This document shows, piece by piece, positions 1-8,397 of a stretch of DNA of 64,000 nt. The translations under genes and the position numbers were made by a program. The first letter of the stretch is position 1. Every line of letters starts with the position of its first letter. This stretch comes from Lachnospiraceae bacterium (lineage in GTDB: Bacteria > Bacillota > Clostridia > Lachnospirales > Lachnospiraceae), in NCBI GenBank assembly GCA_024403355.1, contig JAKSRW010000011.1, positions 1 through 64,000 of the forward strand. Direction: 5' to 3'. Below the pieces are notes generated by a model. That model did no database searches, had not been told where the DNA came from, and saw nothing but the letters and a program-made list of their open reading frames with translations.

Positions 1-86
1 CGAGGTACGGGGCTTGAACCCCGCACCTCGCGAAAGCTTCACCCACCGCCTAAAAAAGGCAGTGGGTTATCTTTCTATTTTATATA
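1..86 (-). repeat. Dispersed structured repeat, copy 1 (cut by window edge)
   Basis: This is the part of the 142-nt element (see 26046 and 32476) that lies inside the window. It has the 12-bp hairpin with loop cttgaa (1-30) and the second hairpin with arms acccaccgcc and ggcagtgggt. The second loop is three A longer than in the other copies. It lies downstream of the bactofilin stop codon, so it follows a minus-strand gene as the other copies do. No open reading frame is present in 1-144. Confidence 0.85.
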
Positions 87-144
87 TAAATTCCTTCATT
101 TACACTTTTATCACTGTAGCTGCAAATATCGCCTGAAGCTGAAT

Positions 145-1428
145 TTATTCAAAAATATTGCTCAAATCGAGTTCGGAATATTCAAGTGAGCAGAAGCCCT
201 GAAGCACTGCACCGTTATTGACCTGAACCGACTTTGCCTTTACATTACCCATAATAATTGCCGTGGAATCAAGGATTACAGGTCCCTTTACATCCACATC
301 ACCCTTAATAGCTCCCGCAATTACCGCTGATTTAGCTACGATATTACCTACCACTACGGTGCCAAGACTTATTTTAACCGTTCCTTCGCTGTCAATATTT
401 CCCTCAAGGCGCTTTGCATTTACAAATACATCGCGCGCTACGGAATTACCTGTAACATTACCCGTAATCGTAAGCTTACCGATACACTCGATATCACCGT
501 TTACCGTACCTATTACGTTGAGCGAGCTGTCTGAAATGATACTGCCGTTAATGATTGTACCCTTCGTGATTACCGCACAGCTGTCAGAGCTCTCCCTGTA
601 GCCGCTTCTATCCTGATGTGAAGCAGAATCATTGTTGATTTCAAAATCACTGTCCTTCGCTTCATCCTCAGCATCAACAAGGTTATCGGAATAGATTTCC
701 GGGCCGTTTTCCTCTACAGCATCATATGAAGCTGCCTGATTTGCCTCAGCTGCAGCAGATGAAAAAACATTATACTGCTTATCAGCCTCATTTGTTTCTG
801 AAATCTCCTCCTGAGCATCATAGCCCTGAAGCTCTGAAGCATTCGCCACGGGTTCATCCTCAAACTCAAACAGCCCATCGTCTGCCAAAGGCTCATTATC
901 GATAGCTGCTGCGGATTCTTCCGCTAAATTTTCTGCAAATAAAGCCTCATCCTTTGAGGGCTCTGCGGGCTTAGCTTCCTCTTTTGCGGGTTCTGAATTC
1001 ATACTCGCAAAAAGGGCTGCTATCGCATCCTGTGACATCACTCCCCCGTCATCCGCGGCTGCCGCTGCAGGCGCAGGCTCCTCTTTTGCCGGTTCTGAAT
1101 TCATACTCGCAAAAAGGGCTGCTATCGCATCCTGTGACATCACTCCCCCGTCATCTGCGGCTGCCGCTGCAGGCGCCGGCTCCGCGGGCTTGGCTTCCTC
1201 TTTTGCGGTTTCTGAATTCATGCTTGCAAAAAGGGCTGCTATCGCATCCTGTGACATTACTCCTCCGTCATCCGCGGTTGCCGCTGCAGGCGCAGGCTCT
1301 GCAGGCTTTGGTTCCTCTTTTACAGGCTCTGAATTCATGCTTGCAAACAGTGCCTCAATCGCATCCTGCGATAAAAGTCCTCCGTCATCAGCTGATTCAT
1401 TTTTATCTAAATCTTTAAAGAAACTCAT
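145..1428 (-). CDS. Bactofilin with four N-terminal FliM-like motif repeats
   Basis: Polymer-forming cytoskeletal protein of the bactofilin family, 427 aa. The right-handed beta-helix domain is at about residues 290-415, with the usual short valine/isoleucine/glycine rungs. The N-terminal half is unusual. It has four near-identical copies of a segment beginning DDGG (residues 14, 53, 92, 126) with core SQDAIxALFASMNSE, joined by Pro/Ala/Glu/Lys linkers, then an acidic low-complexity stretch. The core resembles the LSQxEIDALL motif at the N-terminus of FliM, which binds CheY in flagellar motors. That this copy binds CheY-like or CheC-like partners is inference. Start: an AAGGA site precedes the ATG. 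A promoter is visible just upstream. The bactofilin call is firm; the role is unknown. Confidence 0.85.
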   Translation of the reverse strand: MSFFKDLDKNESADDGGLLSQDAIEALFASMNSEPVKEEPKPAEPAPAAATADDGGVMSQDAIAALFASMNSETAKEEAKPAEPAPAAAAADDGGVMSQDAIAALFASMNSEPAKEEPAPAAAAADDGGVMSQDAIAALFASMNSEPAKEEAKPAEPSKDEALFAENLAEESAAAIDNEPLADDGLFEFEDEPVANASELQGYDAQEEISETNEADKQYNVFSSAAAEANQAASYDAVEENGPEIYSDNLVDAEDEAKDSDFEINNDSASHQDRSGYRESSDSCAVITKGTIINGSIISDSSLNVIGTVNGDIECIGKLTITGNVTGNSVARDVFVNAKRLEGNIDSEGTVKISLGTVVVGNIVAKSAVIAGAIKGDVDVKGPVILDSTAIIMGNVKAKSVQVNNGAVLQGFCSLEYSELDLSNIFE

Positions 1429-1469
1429 TCTTCTGTTCGTCCTTCCTTAAAGCATTTTCTCAACTAATA

Positions 1470-1498
1470 ATTATAATATACTTATATTCCAATGTCTA
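1470..1498 (-). promoter_or_regulatory. Sigma-A-type promoter for bactofilin gene
   Basis: On the minus strand TAGACA (1493-1498) and TATAAT (1470-1475) are 17 bases apart. The -35 box abuts the stop codon of the upstream RNase H gene. Confidence 0.6.
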
Positions 1499-1948
1499 TT
1501 AAATTTTAGAAATTTCAGGAATTCCGCATTCTGTCAGAAGACCTTCCTTTGCAAGCTTATCAGCCATTTCATTGTATTTATCATTGGTATGGGCTGCAAC
1601 CTTAAAGAATTCTATTTCAAGATTATTTTTGCGGGCTCTCATCCAGTCGCGATACTTTTGGGTAAGCTCATTTTTAGCCTTCCAGGCACCTGTCACCCAG
1701 CATTCAATTCCCGAATAATCATAATAAATCTCGACCTTCTCATATTCATTTATTATCGCCCATTTAACGGCAAGCATGGAAGCAATCATCTCTCCCGCGA
1801 CATTTCTCTGGGATAACGCATCAGGATTGTTACCCGAGCCCTTATACTCCTCTATAACACCGTTTTCATGAATCATAACGCAGCCGAAGGCATATTTGCC
1901 GATTGAGGGATTAAAGCTGCCATCCACATAGCATTTTGCAGTTTTCAA
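1499..1948 (-). CDS. Ribonuclease H family protein
   Basis: A 149-aa single-domain RNase H fold, predicted to cut the RNA strand of RNA/DNA hybrids in the cytoplasm. Visible active-site candidates are D9 (VDGSFN), E53 (AGEMIA), D77 (YYDYSGI) and D130 (NEMADKLAK), with H120 in AAHTND. This is the normal DEDD arrangement and spacing for RNase HI-like proteins. There is no N-terminal hybrid-binding (viroplasmin) domain. It sits between the terminator of the zinc-ribbon gene and the bactofilin promoter, so it is probably a single-gene unit. Which RNase H subfamily it belongs to cannot be settled by eye. Confidence 0.85.
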   Translation of the reverse strand: MKTAKCYVDGSFNPSIGKYAFGCVMIHENGVIEEYKGSGNNPDALSQRNVAGEMIASMLAVKWAIINEYEKVEIYYDYSGIECWVTGAWKAKNELTQKYRDWMRARKNNLEIEFFKVAAHTNDKYNEMADKLAKEGLLTECGIPEISKI

Positions 1949-1965
1949 TATATCTTTCCTTCCCT

Positions 1966-2002
1966 AAAAAAAGACCGGCTACAGAAGCTCCGTAAACCGG
2001 TC
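1966..2002 (-). terminator. Intrinsic terminator after zinc-ribbon gene
   Basis: Minus-strand hairpin with GACCGG/CCGGTC arms (1973-1978 and 1997-2002) followed by a T tract (1966-1972 as A on the plus strand). Confidence 0.8.
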
Positions 2003-2014
2003 ATATAATTCTAT

Positions 2015-3319
2015 TTAGCTCTGGCTGTCCTGCTGAGGCTTCGGTTTTGCACGTCTCTCAACTTTTCTGTACATGTAAATGTCGCGGGAGTCATTAAGCT
2101 TAAAGCTGCCCTGCTTGATAAAGTTCTGTGCAGCATCAGCAATTCTAACACTCTTAAGCTCACTTCTCATTGAAAGAGTTCCGATAAAGCCTGCAAGAAG
2201 ACCGATTACAACGGCTATTCCGATTACGGCACCCATTCCTGAATCAAGAAGGAAAAATGAACCGAGTCCTCCGATTGCAGCTCCGATAAGTCCGATAATG
2301 GCAAAATATTTCCAGAACTTACCCTTGTCCATAGGAAGATTTCCTACAAACTTTCCGGTCTGACCATTCATACCGAATACATACTTTTCATTGTTCCAGG
2401 TAGTATTGAGAATCCACATAGGAAGCTGGGCATATCTGGTTGTACCGTTTTCAAGATTAATGTTTTTATTCTGAGTTTCTACACTGTCATAGCCTGTAAC
2501 AGTCTTTCTGAACTCAATTTCCGTACTTCTTCTGATACGGTTATTCGCACGCTCGGTACTGTCCTCGGCAGTAACATCATACTTATCTGCAAGATATCCC
2601 GCAAGATATGCAGTCTGGAAATCAACGGCCTGACTGTAATCATAAGGCTCCAGTGAATCCATAAGTGCATCATCCATCTTCTGTGAAGCATCACAGGGGA
2701 CATTTGCAAATTCAAGACCACCGCGTCGAATTACGGAATAATATGACTTCTCAATGTAATCATAATCATCATCGCTCCAGCGCTTCTCCTTGATACCCTT
2801 GTATCTGAAATCTGCGGAAGCCTTTGAATTAAAGAGCCAGAATGGAACATATACACCTGAAATTTCATCAATATGATTCTGATCCTTAAAGGACGAAGGA
2901 AGCAGCTTCTTACCCTCGAAATGCTTCTTAAGAGCCTCCTTTGCCTGCTCCTTATTGAACTTAAAGGGAATAAGTAAATCAGGCTTAAGAGCTCCTGCAA
3001 GATTATTCATCATAATAATCTGATTTCCGCAGAAGGGACAGCTTGAAGCAGCCGTAGTTTTATCGGTGAGAATCTGCGCACCGCATGACTGACAGCTGTA
3101 GGCAGACATGCCGTTTGCCTCAGCATCGTTAAAATCCTCTCCGGCTGAGGTATTCCAGTCCATATTATCAACTATTTCATTTGCAAGTACATCATCAAGC
3201 TCCTTGAGCGAGTCCATCTCAAATTCCGAATCGCAGTAAGGACACTTCATTTTGCCGACAGTGCTGTTAAATTCAATAGCGCCGGCACAGCAGGGACATT
3301 TATATTCCTGTATAGCCAT
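2015..3319 (-). CDS. TFIIB-type zinc-ribbon membrane protein (YdjG-like)
   Basis: A 434-aa protein with two zinc ribbons near the N-terminus. The first uses the CPCC and CPYC pairs (C8/C11 and C26/C29). The second uses CQSC and CPFC at about residues 75-98. A middle domain of unknown fold follows, and a hydrophobic segment (about residues 335-385) can form two membrane helices near the C-terminus. This layout matches proteins annotated as TFIIB-type zinc-ribbon-containing, such as B. subtilis YdjG. There the YdjFGHI operon links a PspA protein to membrane stress. The neighbour at 3402 is the YdjI-like partner. No PspA (YdjF) gene is in the window. The function here is inferred from context. 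Confidence 0.7.
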   Translation of the reverse strand: MAIQEYKCPCCAGAIEFNSTVGKMKCPYCDSEFEMDSLKELDDVLANEIVDNMDWNTSAGEDFNDAEANGMSAYSCQSCGAQILTDKTTAASSCPFCGNQIIMMNNLAGALKPDLLIPFKFNKEQAKEALKKHFEGKKLLPSSFKDQNHIDEISGVYVPFWLFNSKASADFRYKGIKEKRWSDDDYDYIEKSYYSVIRRGGLEFANVPCDASQKMDDALMDSLEPYDYSQAVDFQTAYLAGYLADKYDVTAEDSTERANNRIRRSTEIEFRKTVTGYDSVETQNKNINLENGTTRYAQLPMWILNTTWNNEKYVFGMNGQTGKFVGNLPMDKGKFWKYFAIIGLIGAAIGGLGSFFLLDSGMGAVIGIAVVIGLLAGFIGTLSMRSELKSVRIADAAQNFIKQGSFKLNDSRDIYMYRKVERRAKPKPQQDSQS

Positions 3320-3345
3320 CTCATTCCTCCAACATATATACTTTT

Positions 3346-3377
3346 AAAAAGCCCCAGAAACCACAGGCTGCCGGGGC
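3346..3377 (-). terminator. Intrinsic terminator between SPFH and zinc-ribbon genes
   Basis: Minus-strand hairpin with GCCCC/GGGGC arms (3351-3355, 3373-3377) followed by TTTTT. It suggests the SPFH gene is transcribed more than the gene downstream, which may depend on read-through. Confidence 0.75.
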
Positions 3378-3401
3378 TTTTATAAACCAATATTTATTTA
3401 C

Positions 3402-4685
3402 TTATGCACGGGGTGAACCGCAGTTCATACAGAACTTACCCTTGTTTACTGTACCGCATGAGCATGTCCACTCGTCTGAAACAGGCTTGGGTGAACCGCA
3501 TTCCATACAGAACTTACCTGTATTTACTGCACCGCATGAGCATGTCCAGCTTGCTGCGGGTGCGGGCTTGGGTGTGCCGCATTCCATACAGAACTTGCCT
3601 GTATTTACTGCACCGCATGAGCATGTCCAGCTGTCTGCTGCAGGAGCAGGAGCTGCTGCGGGTGCTGCTGCGGGCTGTCTCTGAGCCATATTAAAGAGAT
3701 CTGTTGCGTTCATGCCGCCTGCATTCTGAGCCATATTAAGACCGATGAAGCCGTTCATTGCGCCGCCGGCATTCTTAGCTGCATCCTGCATAGCGTTTGA
3801 CTGAGCATCAACAAGTGTAGCTGCAGCCATTGAAGGATCACGAAGAGCTGCACGTCTCTGAAGATCCTGAATCATCTTAACGTCCTCAGGATTTGCGTTA
3901 ACTGAGTTAACGTTGAAGGTCATAAGCTCGATACCGAGTCTCTCAGCCCATGTAGCCTTTAAGCACTCCTTAAGAGCATCTCTGAGCTCTGTTGTATGTG
4001 CGGGAAGTGCGCTGTATCTGATACCCATCTCAGAAATTCTTGCAAATGCAGGCTGAAGTGCGCTGAGAAGCTCACTCTTAATCTGAGAATCAATCTGATC
4101 CTTGCCATAGTTACCGCTTACGTTACCGCAAACATTTGTATAGAAAAGAAGGGGATCTGCAATACGGTATGAGTAGATACCGTTGCAACGGATATTGATA
4201 TCAATATCAAGACCTACATTCTTATCAACTACACGGAAGGGAACGGGTGCGGGTGTTCCAATCTTGTTGTCAAGAATTTCCTTTGTATTGAAGTAGTAAA
4301 CTCTCTGATCATGTCCGGCAATTCCGCCATATGCGATTCTGGAACCGATATTTGAGAATGTGTCCTTAATGCTCTGCCAGAGGTTACCTGTGAAAACGCT
4401 GGGAGCAAGTGATGTATCATATGTGAAATTACCGGGCTGAGCACAAACCTCAACAACCTTACCATCCTCAACGATGATCATACACTGTCCGTCAGCTACT
4501 GCGATACCGCTACCGTTTGTGATAACGTTATCATCACCCTTTGTGTTTGAAGAACGGCCGTTAACCTTCTTCTGTCCTCTTACAACAAGTGTATCCTTGC
4601 TGATTGCGTCACAGTAAAAGAATTCCTTCCACTGATCTGCAAGATTACCGCCAACTGCATTGAGAGCTGCTGCAATAAGTCCCAT
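3402..4685 (-). CDS. SPFH-domain protein with three C-terminal zinc ribbons (YdjI-like)
   Basis: A 427-aa protein. The N-terminal two thirds form an SPFH/virion-core-like domain of the YdjI type (start MGLIAAALNAVGGNLADQWK, then the RVVDKNVGLDIDINIRCNG region). An Ala/Pro linker follows. The C-terminus carries three tandem ribbons of the form WTCSCGxVNxGKFCMxCG, each with four cysteines. In B. subtilis YdjI acts with YdjG/YdjH at the membrane under envelope stress. The same role here is inference from architecture and from the adjacent zinc-ribbon membrane protein. A good promoter lies upstream. Confidence 0.75.
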   Translation of the reverse strand: MGLIAAALNAVGGNLADQWKEFFYCDAISKDTLVVRGQKKVNGRSSNTKGDDNVITNGSGIAVADGQCMIIVEDGKVVEVCAQPGNFTYDTSLAPSVFTGNLWQSIKDTFSNIGSRIAYGGIAGHDQRVYYFNTKEILDNKIGTPAPVPFRVVDKNVGLDIDINIRCNGIYSYRIADPLLFYTNVCGNVSGNYGKDQIDSQIKSELLSALQPAFARISEMGIRYSALPAHTTELRDALKECLKATWAERLGIELMTFNVNSVNANPEDVKMIQDLQRRAALRDPSMAAATLVDAQSNAMQDAAKNAGGAMNGFIGLNMAQNAGGMNATDLFNMAQRQPAAAPAAAPAPAADSWTCSCGAVNTGKFCMECGTPKPAPAASWTCSCGAVNTGKFCMECGSPKPVSDEWTCSCGTVNKGKFCMNCGSPRA

Positions 4686-4754
4686 TTCTGTATTCTCCTT
4701 TCAAAATCGAAAACAATTTAATGAATAATTCATTATTGAATCACCACGATAAAG

Positions 4755-4783
4755 ATTATAACATAATCAAATTATGCATACAA
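4755..4783 (-). promoter_or_regulatory. Promoter for SPFH gene
   Basis: Minus-strand TTGTAT (4778-4783) and TATAAT (4755-4760) with 17-base spacing. Confidence 0.65.
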
Positions 4784-4817
4784 GTAAGAATTTTGCAAAA
4801 AAACAATATCTAATTTT

Positions 4818-6575
4818 CTAATTTTGAGAATTTATACTTACTTTATCCTTCGGAAGCCACTTAATAAGCATCTGTTCAAGAAGTTTTGAATCAATGGGCT
4901 TGGGAAGGTAATCTGAGAAACCGTAATCAAGATACATATCGCGTGCTCCGGAAACCGCATTTGCCGTTAATGCGATAACAGGAACATTTTTCACCAGTCC
5001 GTCATATTTCATACGTGCAAGAGTCTCCACACCGTCCATGACAGGCATCATATGATCAATAAAAATTACATCATATGCATCCTTCTTTACATAGTCGATT
5101 GCCTCCGCACCGCTTACCGCAGTGTCAATATGCATCTTTGTTTCGGAAAGCAAAAGTTTCGAAATCTTAAGATTTACCGCGTTATCATCCACAAAAAGCA
5201 CTCTTGCATTCGGTGCGGTAAAGCTCTCATGATATTTCGAGCGCGAAGCCTTTTTCTTTTTAAGACGCTCCCTGTAATCTCCTATTTTCTCATCAAGAAG
5301 TGATACTGCGGGCAGCATTACGGTAAAAATAGAACCGTTGCCGTATTTGCTTTCCACATGAATGCTGCCGTTCATCATTTCCGTGATACGTTTTGTAATG
5401 GCAAGTCCGATGCCGTTGCCCTCGGCTTTATTGTCCTTTGTATCCCTGATTTTATCATAGGCATCGAACATCTTCGGAATAAATTCGGTATTAATACCGC
5501 GGCCCGTATCCGATACGGTAATCTTCAGCTTGATATTGCGTCCGCTGGAAGGCTCATAATCAAAATTTAGATTTACCGTTCCGGTATCCGTATATTTTAT
5601 TGCATTTGTTACAAGATTTGTAATAATCTGCTTAATTCTGACGTCATCCGCATAGATATACTCAGGTATATCCGGATTACAGGTAACCGAGAAATTCAGT
5701 CCCTTATCGTCGGCGTTCTGCGAATTTTCACTTATTATTTTATCAATGATACTGCTGAATTCGAATTTCTGGGGAATGATTTTAAACTTACCGTTCTCAA
5801 TTTTCGAAAAATCCAGAATATCATTAATCAGTGAAAGAAGCTCGTTTGACTCAGTTGAAATATGCTTTGCATACTCAATAATCTTTTCATCATCGGTATT
5901 ACGCAGAATCATCTCATTCATACCCATAATACTGTTAATGGGGATTCTGACCTCATGCGAAATATTTGACATAAAGGTAACCTTACTGTCAATGGCAGCC
6001 CTCGCCTCGTCGCATTTTGCCTCAATTACACGAATCAGATCGTCCATACTTCGCGTACTGTCGGCATTTTTTCTCTGCTGGTCGACAAAGAAATTAATCA
6101 GGTTAAAGCCAATCCATCCGGAACCTAAAAGGGTAAGAACTACCATCCAGATATTACGTATTTCAGTACCTGCAATTTCGTAGGGAAGGATATAATACAT
6201 AGCATAAATCAGCATCTCCAGCAGGATAGTCAGCAGCATAACCATCCTGTTCAGGAAGAATATGCTTGCCAGCAGATAAAAGGCAAAGAACAAGAGATTT
6301 ATATATGCATCTCCGAAAATATAGCCGATAATCAGGTTTCCCATAATAGCAAACCCGTTCAGCAGATAGGGGAATGAATATGTACGTATCTTCCTCCTTC
6401 TGCTCAGCTCCTTAAAAAGCAAAAGAGTTATCAGCCAGAAGGCAAGATATAAAAGCACCATCATTCTGGGCAGATTATCATTAAGCAATCCGCCTATAAC
6501 CGCAATAAGACCCTCTACGAAGTAAATGGTCAGTGAGATAATTCGTCCGTAGTAAAAATTATCTGTCAATGACAT
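4818..6575 (-). CDS. Hybrid sensor histidine kinase with receiver domain
   Basis: 585 aa. Several membrane helices fill residues 1-170 and no large extracellular loop is seen. A dimerisation/phosphoacceptor domain follows, with the histidine in NISHEVRIPINSIMG, then a catalytic domain (NLVTNAIKYTDTG, DTGRGI, GNGIGLAI boxes). A C-terminal receiver has the phosphoacceptor aspartate in FIDHMMPVMDG. There is no HPt or output domain, so phosphate must pass to a separate protein; a free-standing HPt is encoded at 59299. The start has a strong GGGGGTGA site lying inside the end of the upstream kinase gene, and the two reading frames overlap by 17 nt. The signal sensed is unknown. Confidence 0.85.
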   Translation of the reverse strand: MSLTDNFYYGRIISLTIYFVEGLIAVIGGLLNDNLPRMMVLLYLAFWLITLLLFKELSRRRKIRTYSFPYLLNGFAIMGNLIIGYIFGDAYINLLFFAFYLLASIFFLNRMVMLLTILLEMLIYAMYYILPYEIAGTEIRNIWMVVLTLLGSGWIGFNLINFFVDQQRKNADSTRSMDDLIRVIEAKCDEARAAIDSKVTFMSNISHEVRIPINSIMGMNEMILRNTDDEKIIEYAKHISTESNELLSLINDILDFSKIENGKFKIIPQKFEFSSIIDKIISENSQNADDKGLNFSVTCNPDIPEYIYADDVRIKQIITNLVTNAIKYTDTGTVNLNFDYEPSSGRNIKLKITVSDTGRGINTEFIPKMFDAYDKIRDTKDNKAEGNGIGLAITKRITEMMNGSIHVESKYGNGSIFTVMLPAVSLLDEKIGDYRERLKKKKASRSKYHESFTAPNARVLFVDDNAVNLKISKLLLSETKMHIDTAVSGAEAIDYVKKDAYDVIFIDHMMPVMDGVETLARMKYDGLVKNVPVIALTANAVSGARDMYLDYGFSDYLPKPIDSKLLEQMLIKWLPKDKVSINSQN

Positions 6576-7479
6576 TCACCCCCTTCGGAATAACAAATTT
6601 CAGTCCCTTATTTATTATTCTTGCAGTCCATTCCTTCTGTGCAGGCTGCATTTCTCCGTCCAGATTAATCTGGAAGGGCTGTCCGTCAATTCTTTTAATG
6701 GTAAGCTGCTCGCATTTTCCGTTGGTAGTTACCGCACGAAGCTTGTCTATTCTTCTTTTAATCATATGGTTGACAAGAGGAAGCAGTCTTGCACCGCCCT
6801 TGGGCGGACCTATCAGATAAGAGGCCTTGCCGTCCCAGATATTGGCATCATCGGTCATATTCATGATACCGCCGATATAATTTCCGTTTCCGAAGCAAAG
6901 CTGCGACATTGAGCCCTCAAACTTCTGCTCGTCAACATAAATCTCATAGTTGTCGGGTTTGGTAAAGAAGGTAGCATTCAAAAAGGCCATCAGATAAGGA
7001 AGACCCTTTCCGAACACACTCATAAATCTGTAATCAATCAGATTTTCCGTCAGATTAGAATCAAGACCCACTGAAAAGGTATTCAGTGCCACTCCGTGAT
7101 TGGTTTTGATATAGTCGATAAGAATCACTTCACCGTTTATAAGATTCTCAATGTTGCGGAACTTATCATAATCATCCTCAAAAACCTTAAGAAAATCATT
7201 TGTAAGACCACACGGATAAAAAGCCAGCTCTACACTTGAAAAATCATCAATTCCATTCATGATATTACACATGGTTCCGGAACCGCCGCAGCAGTATATG
7301 CGAATAGACTCATCAGAGAAAATCTTAAGTATTTTTCTGACAAGCTCGGTCTCATGACCGGAATTTCTCGTATTGAAAATATAATAATTTAATTTTTCAA
7401 AGCTTTCGAGCTTTTTACGCAGTTCCTCAGAAAAATTCTGACGGCCTGCGCATGGATTTAAAATAAAAATATGAATCAT
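6559..7479 (-). CDS. Diacylglycerol/lipid kinase-like protein (YegS/DgkB family)
   Basis: A 306-aa DAGK-catalytic family protein, predicted to phosphorylate a membrane lipid. Family landmarks are IFILNPCAG at the N-terminus, the nucleotide-loop region CCGGSGTMCNIMNGI, YPCGLTNDFLKVF, and the C-terminal beta-sandwich with FQINLDGE. The usual GGDGT motif reads GGSGT here, so the loop aspartate is replaced by serine; this may change or abolish kinase activity. It is translationally coupled to the hybrid kinase downstream (17-nt overlap), which suggests a shared membrane-related role. Confidence 0.75.
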   Translation of the reverse strand: MIHIFILNPCAGRQNFSEELRKKLESFEKLNYYIFNTRNSGHETELVRKILKIFSDESIRIYCCGGSGTMCNIMNGIDDFSSVELAFYPCGLTNDFLKVFEDDYDKFRNIENLINGEVILIDYIKTNHGVALNTFSVGLDSNLTENLIDYRFMSVFGKGLPYLMAFLNATFFTKPDNYEIYVDEQKFEGSMSQLCFGNGNYIGGIMNMTDDANIWDGKASYLIGPPKGGARLLPLVNHMIKRRIDKLRAVTTNGKCEQLTIKRIDGQPFQINLDGEMQPAQKEWTARIINKGLKFVIPKGVNVIDR

Positions 7480-7514
7480 ACTCTATCCCCATCCCTGATT
7501 ATTCAATCAATTTT

Positions 7515-7543
7515 ATGATAGCATATTCTCCCACTTACTTCAA
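7515..7543 (-). promoter_or_regulatory. Promoter for lipid kinase-histidine kinase operon
   Basis: Minus-strand TTGAAG (7538-7543) and TATCAT (7515-7520), 17-base spacing. Confidence 0.5.
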
Positions 7544-7562
7544 TAAAAAACATATAAAGCAG

Positions 7563-7590
7563 TTGCTTTTTTCACCAAAAACTATATAAT
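7563..7590 (+). promoter_or_regulatory. Promoter for araD
   Basis: TTGCTT (7563-7568) and TATAAT (7585-7590) with 16-base spacing. It predicts a very short leader that begins near the AGGAG site at 7601. Confidence 0.6.
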
Positions 7591-7617
7591 AAAAGCTGAA
7601 AGGAGCAGCACGCAAAA

Positions 7618-8334
7618 GTGCTGATTATTAATATGCTTGAATCATTAAAAAATGAAGTATGTGAAGCAAATCTGCTTCTTCCCAAGAATAATCTTATTAC
7701 TCTTACATGGGGTAATGTATCCGGTATCGACAGAGAAAAAGGACTTGTTGTAATTAAGCCCTCAGGTGTTTCATATTCCGAAATGAAGCCCGAGGACATG
7801 GTGGTTCTGGATCTTGACGGAAATATCGTTGAGGGTAATCTTCGTCCTTCTTCAGATACCCCTACTCATCTTGCTCTTTACCGTGAGTTCCCCGAGCTTG
7901 GCGGTGTAACACATACACACTCACGCTGGGCAACCACAATGGCTCAGTCAGGACTTGACATTCCCGCTCTCGGAACCACGCATGCGGATTACTTCTACGG
8001 ACCCGTTCCCTGTGCAAGATGTCTCTCACCCGAGGAAATCGATGAGGATTATGAAGGCAACACAGGTAAGCTTATCATTGAAACCTTTAAAACCAGAGGC
8101 ATCAAGCCCATGGATGTACCTGCGGTTCTTCTTAAGTCACACGGTCCCTTCACCTGGGGTAAGAATCCCTACAAGTCTGTAGAGAATGCTATCGTACTTG
8201 AAGAGGTTGCTTTCATGGCATGGCATAATCTCTCACTTTCAAACTGTACCATCAATCCCGTACCTCAGAGCCTTCTTGACAAGCACTATTTCAGAAAGCA
8301 CGGTGCAAACGCTTACTACGGTCAGAGTAAATAA
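7618..8334 (+). CDS. araD: L-ribulose-5-phosphate 4-epimerase
   Basis: A class II aldolase/epimerase family enzyme that converts L-ribulose 5-phosphate to D-xylulose 5-phosphate, linking arabinose use to the pentose phosphate pathway. It shows TWGNVSGIDRE and KPSGVSY (phosphate and substrate binding), the zinc-binding histidine pair in THTHSRWAT, the third histidine in LLKSHGPFTWG, and the typical C-terminus KHGANAYYGQ. Length is 238 aa from the GTG at 7618, which is 12 bases from an AGGAG site. The ATG at 7633 fits homologues better but lies 27 bases from that site. It stands alone on the plus strand, and no araA or araB is in the window. The GH43 at 30290 could supply arabinose. Confidence 0.9.
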   Translation: MLIINMLESLKNEVCEANLLLPKNNLITLTWGNVSGIDREKGLVVIKPSGVSYSEMKPEDMVVLDLDGNIVEGNLRPSSDTPTHLALYREFPELGGVTHTHSRWATTMAQSGLDIPALGTTHADYFYGPVPCARCLSPEEIDEDYEGNTGKLIIETFKTRGIKPMDVPAVLLKSHGPFTWGKNPYKSVENAIVLEEVAFMAWHNLSLSNCTINPVPQSLLDKHYFRKHGANAYYGQSK

Positions 8335-8349
8335 ATAATATTATCCAAC

Positions 8350-8380
8350 AAAAAAAGTCGCATCTGATGCGACTTTTTTA
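8350..8380. terminator. Bidirectional terminator between araD and trkH
   Basis: GTCGCAT/ATGCGAC stem with A tract before and T tract after, usable on both strands for these convergent genes. Confidence 0.85.
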
Positions 8381-8397
8381 TTTTGGCATAAAGCCTC

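Noticed and set aside
984..1418. A plus-strand ORF with repeated Leu/Pro/Arg units
   Set aside because: It is the antisense reading of the bactofilin motif repeats.
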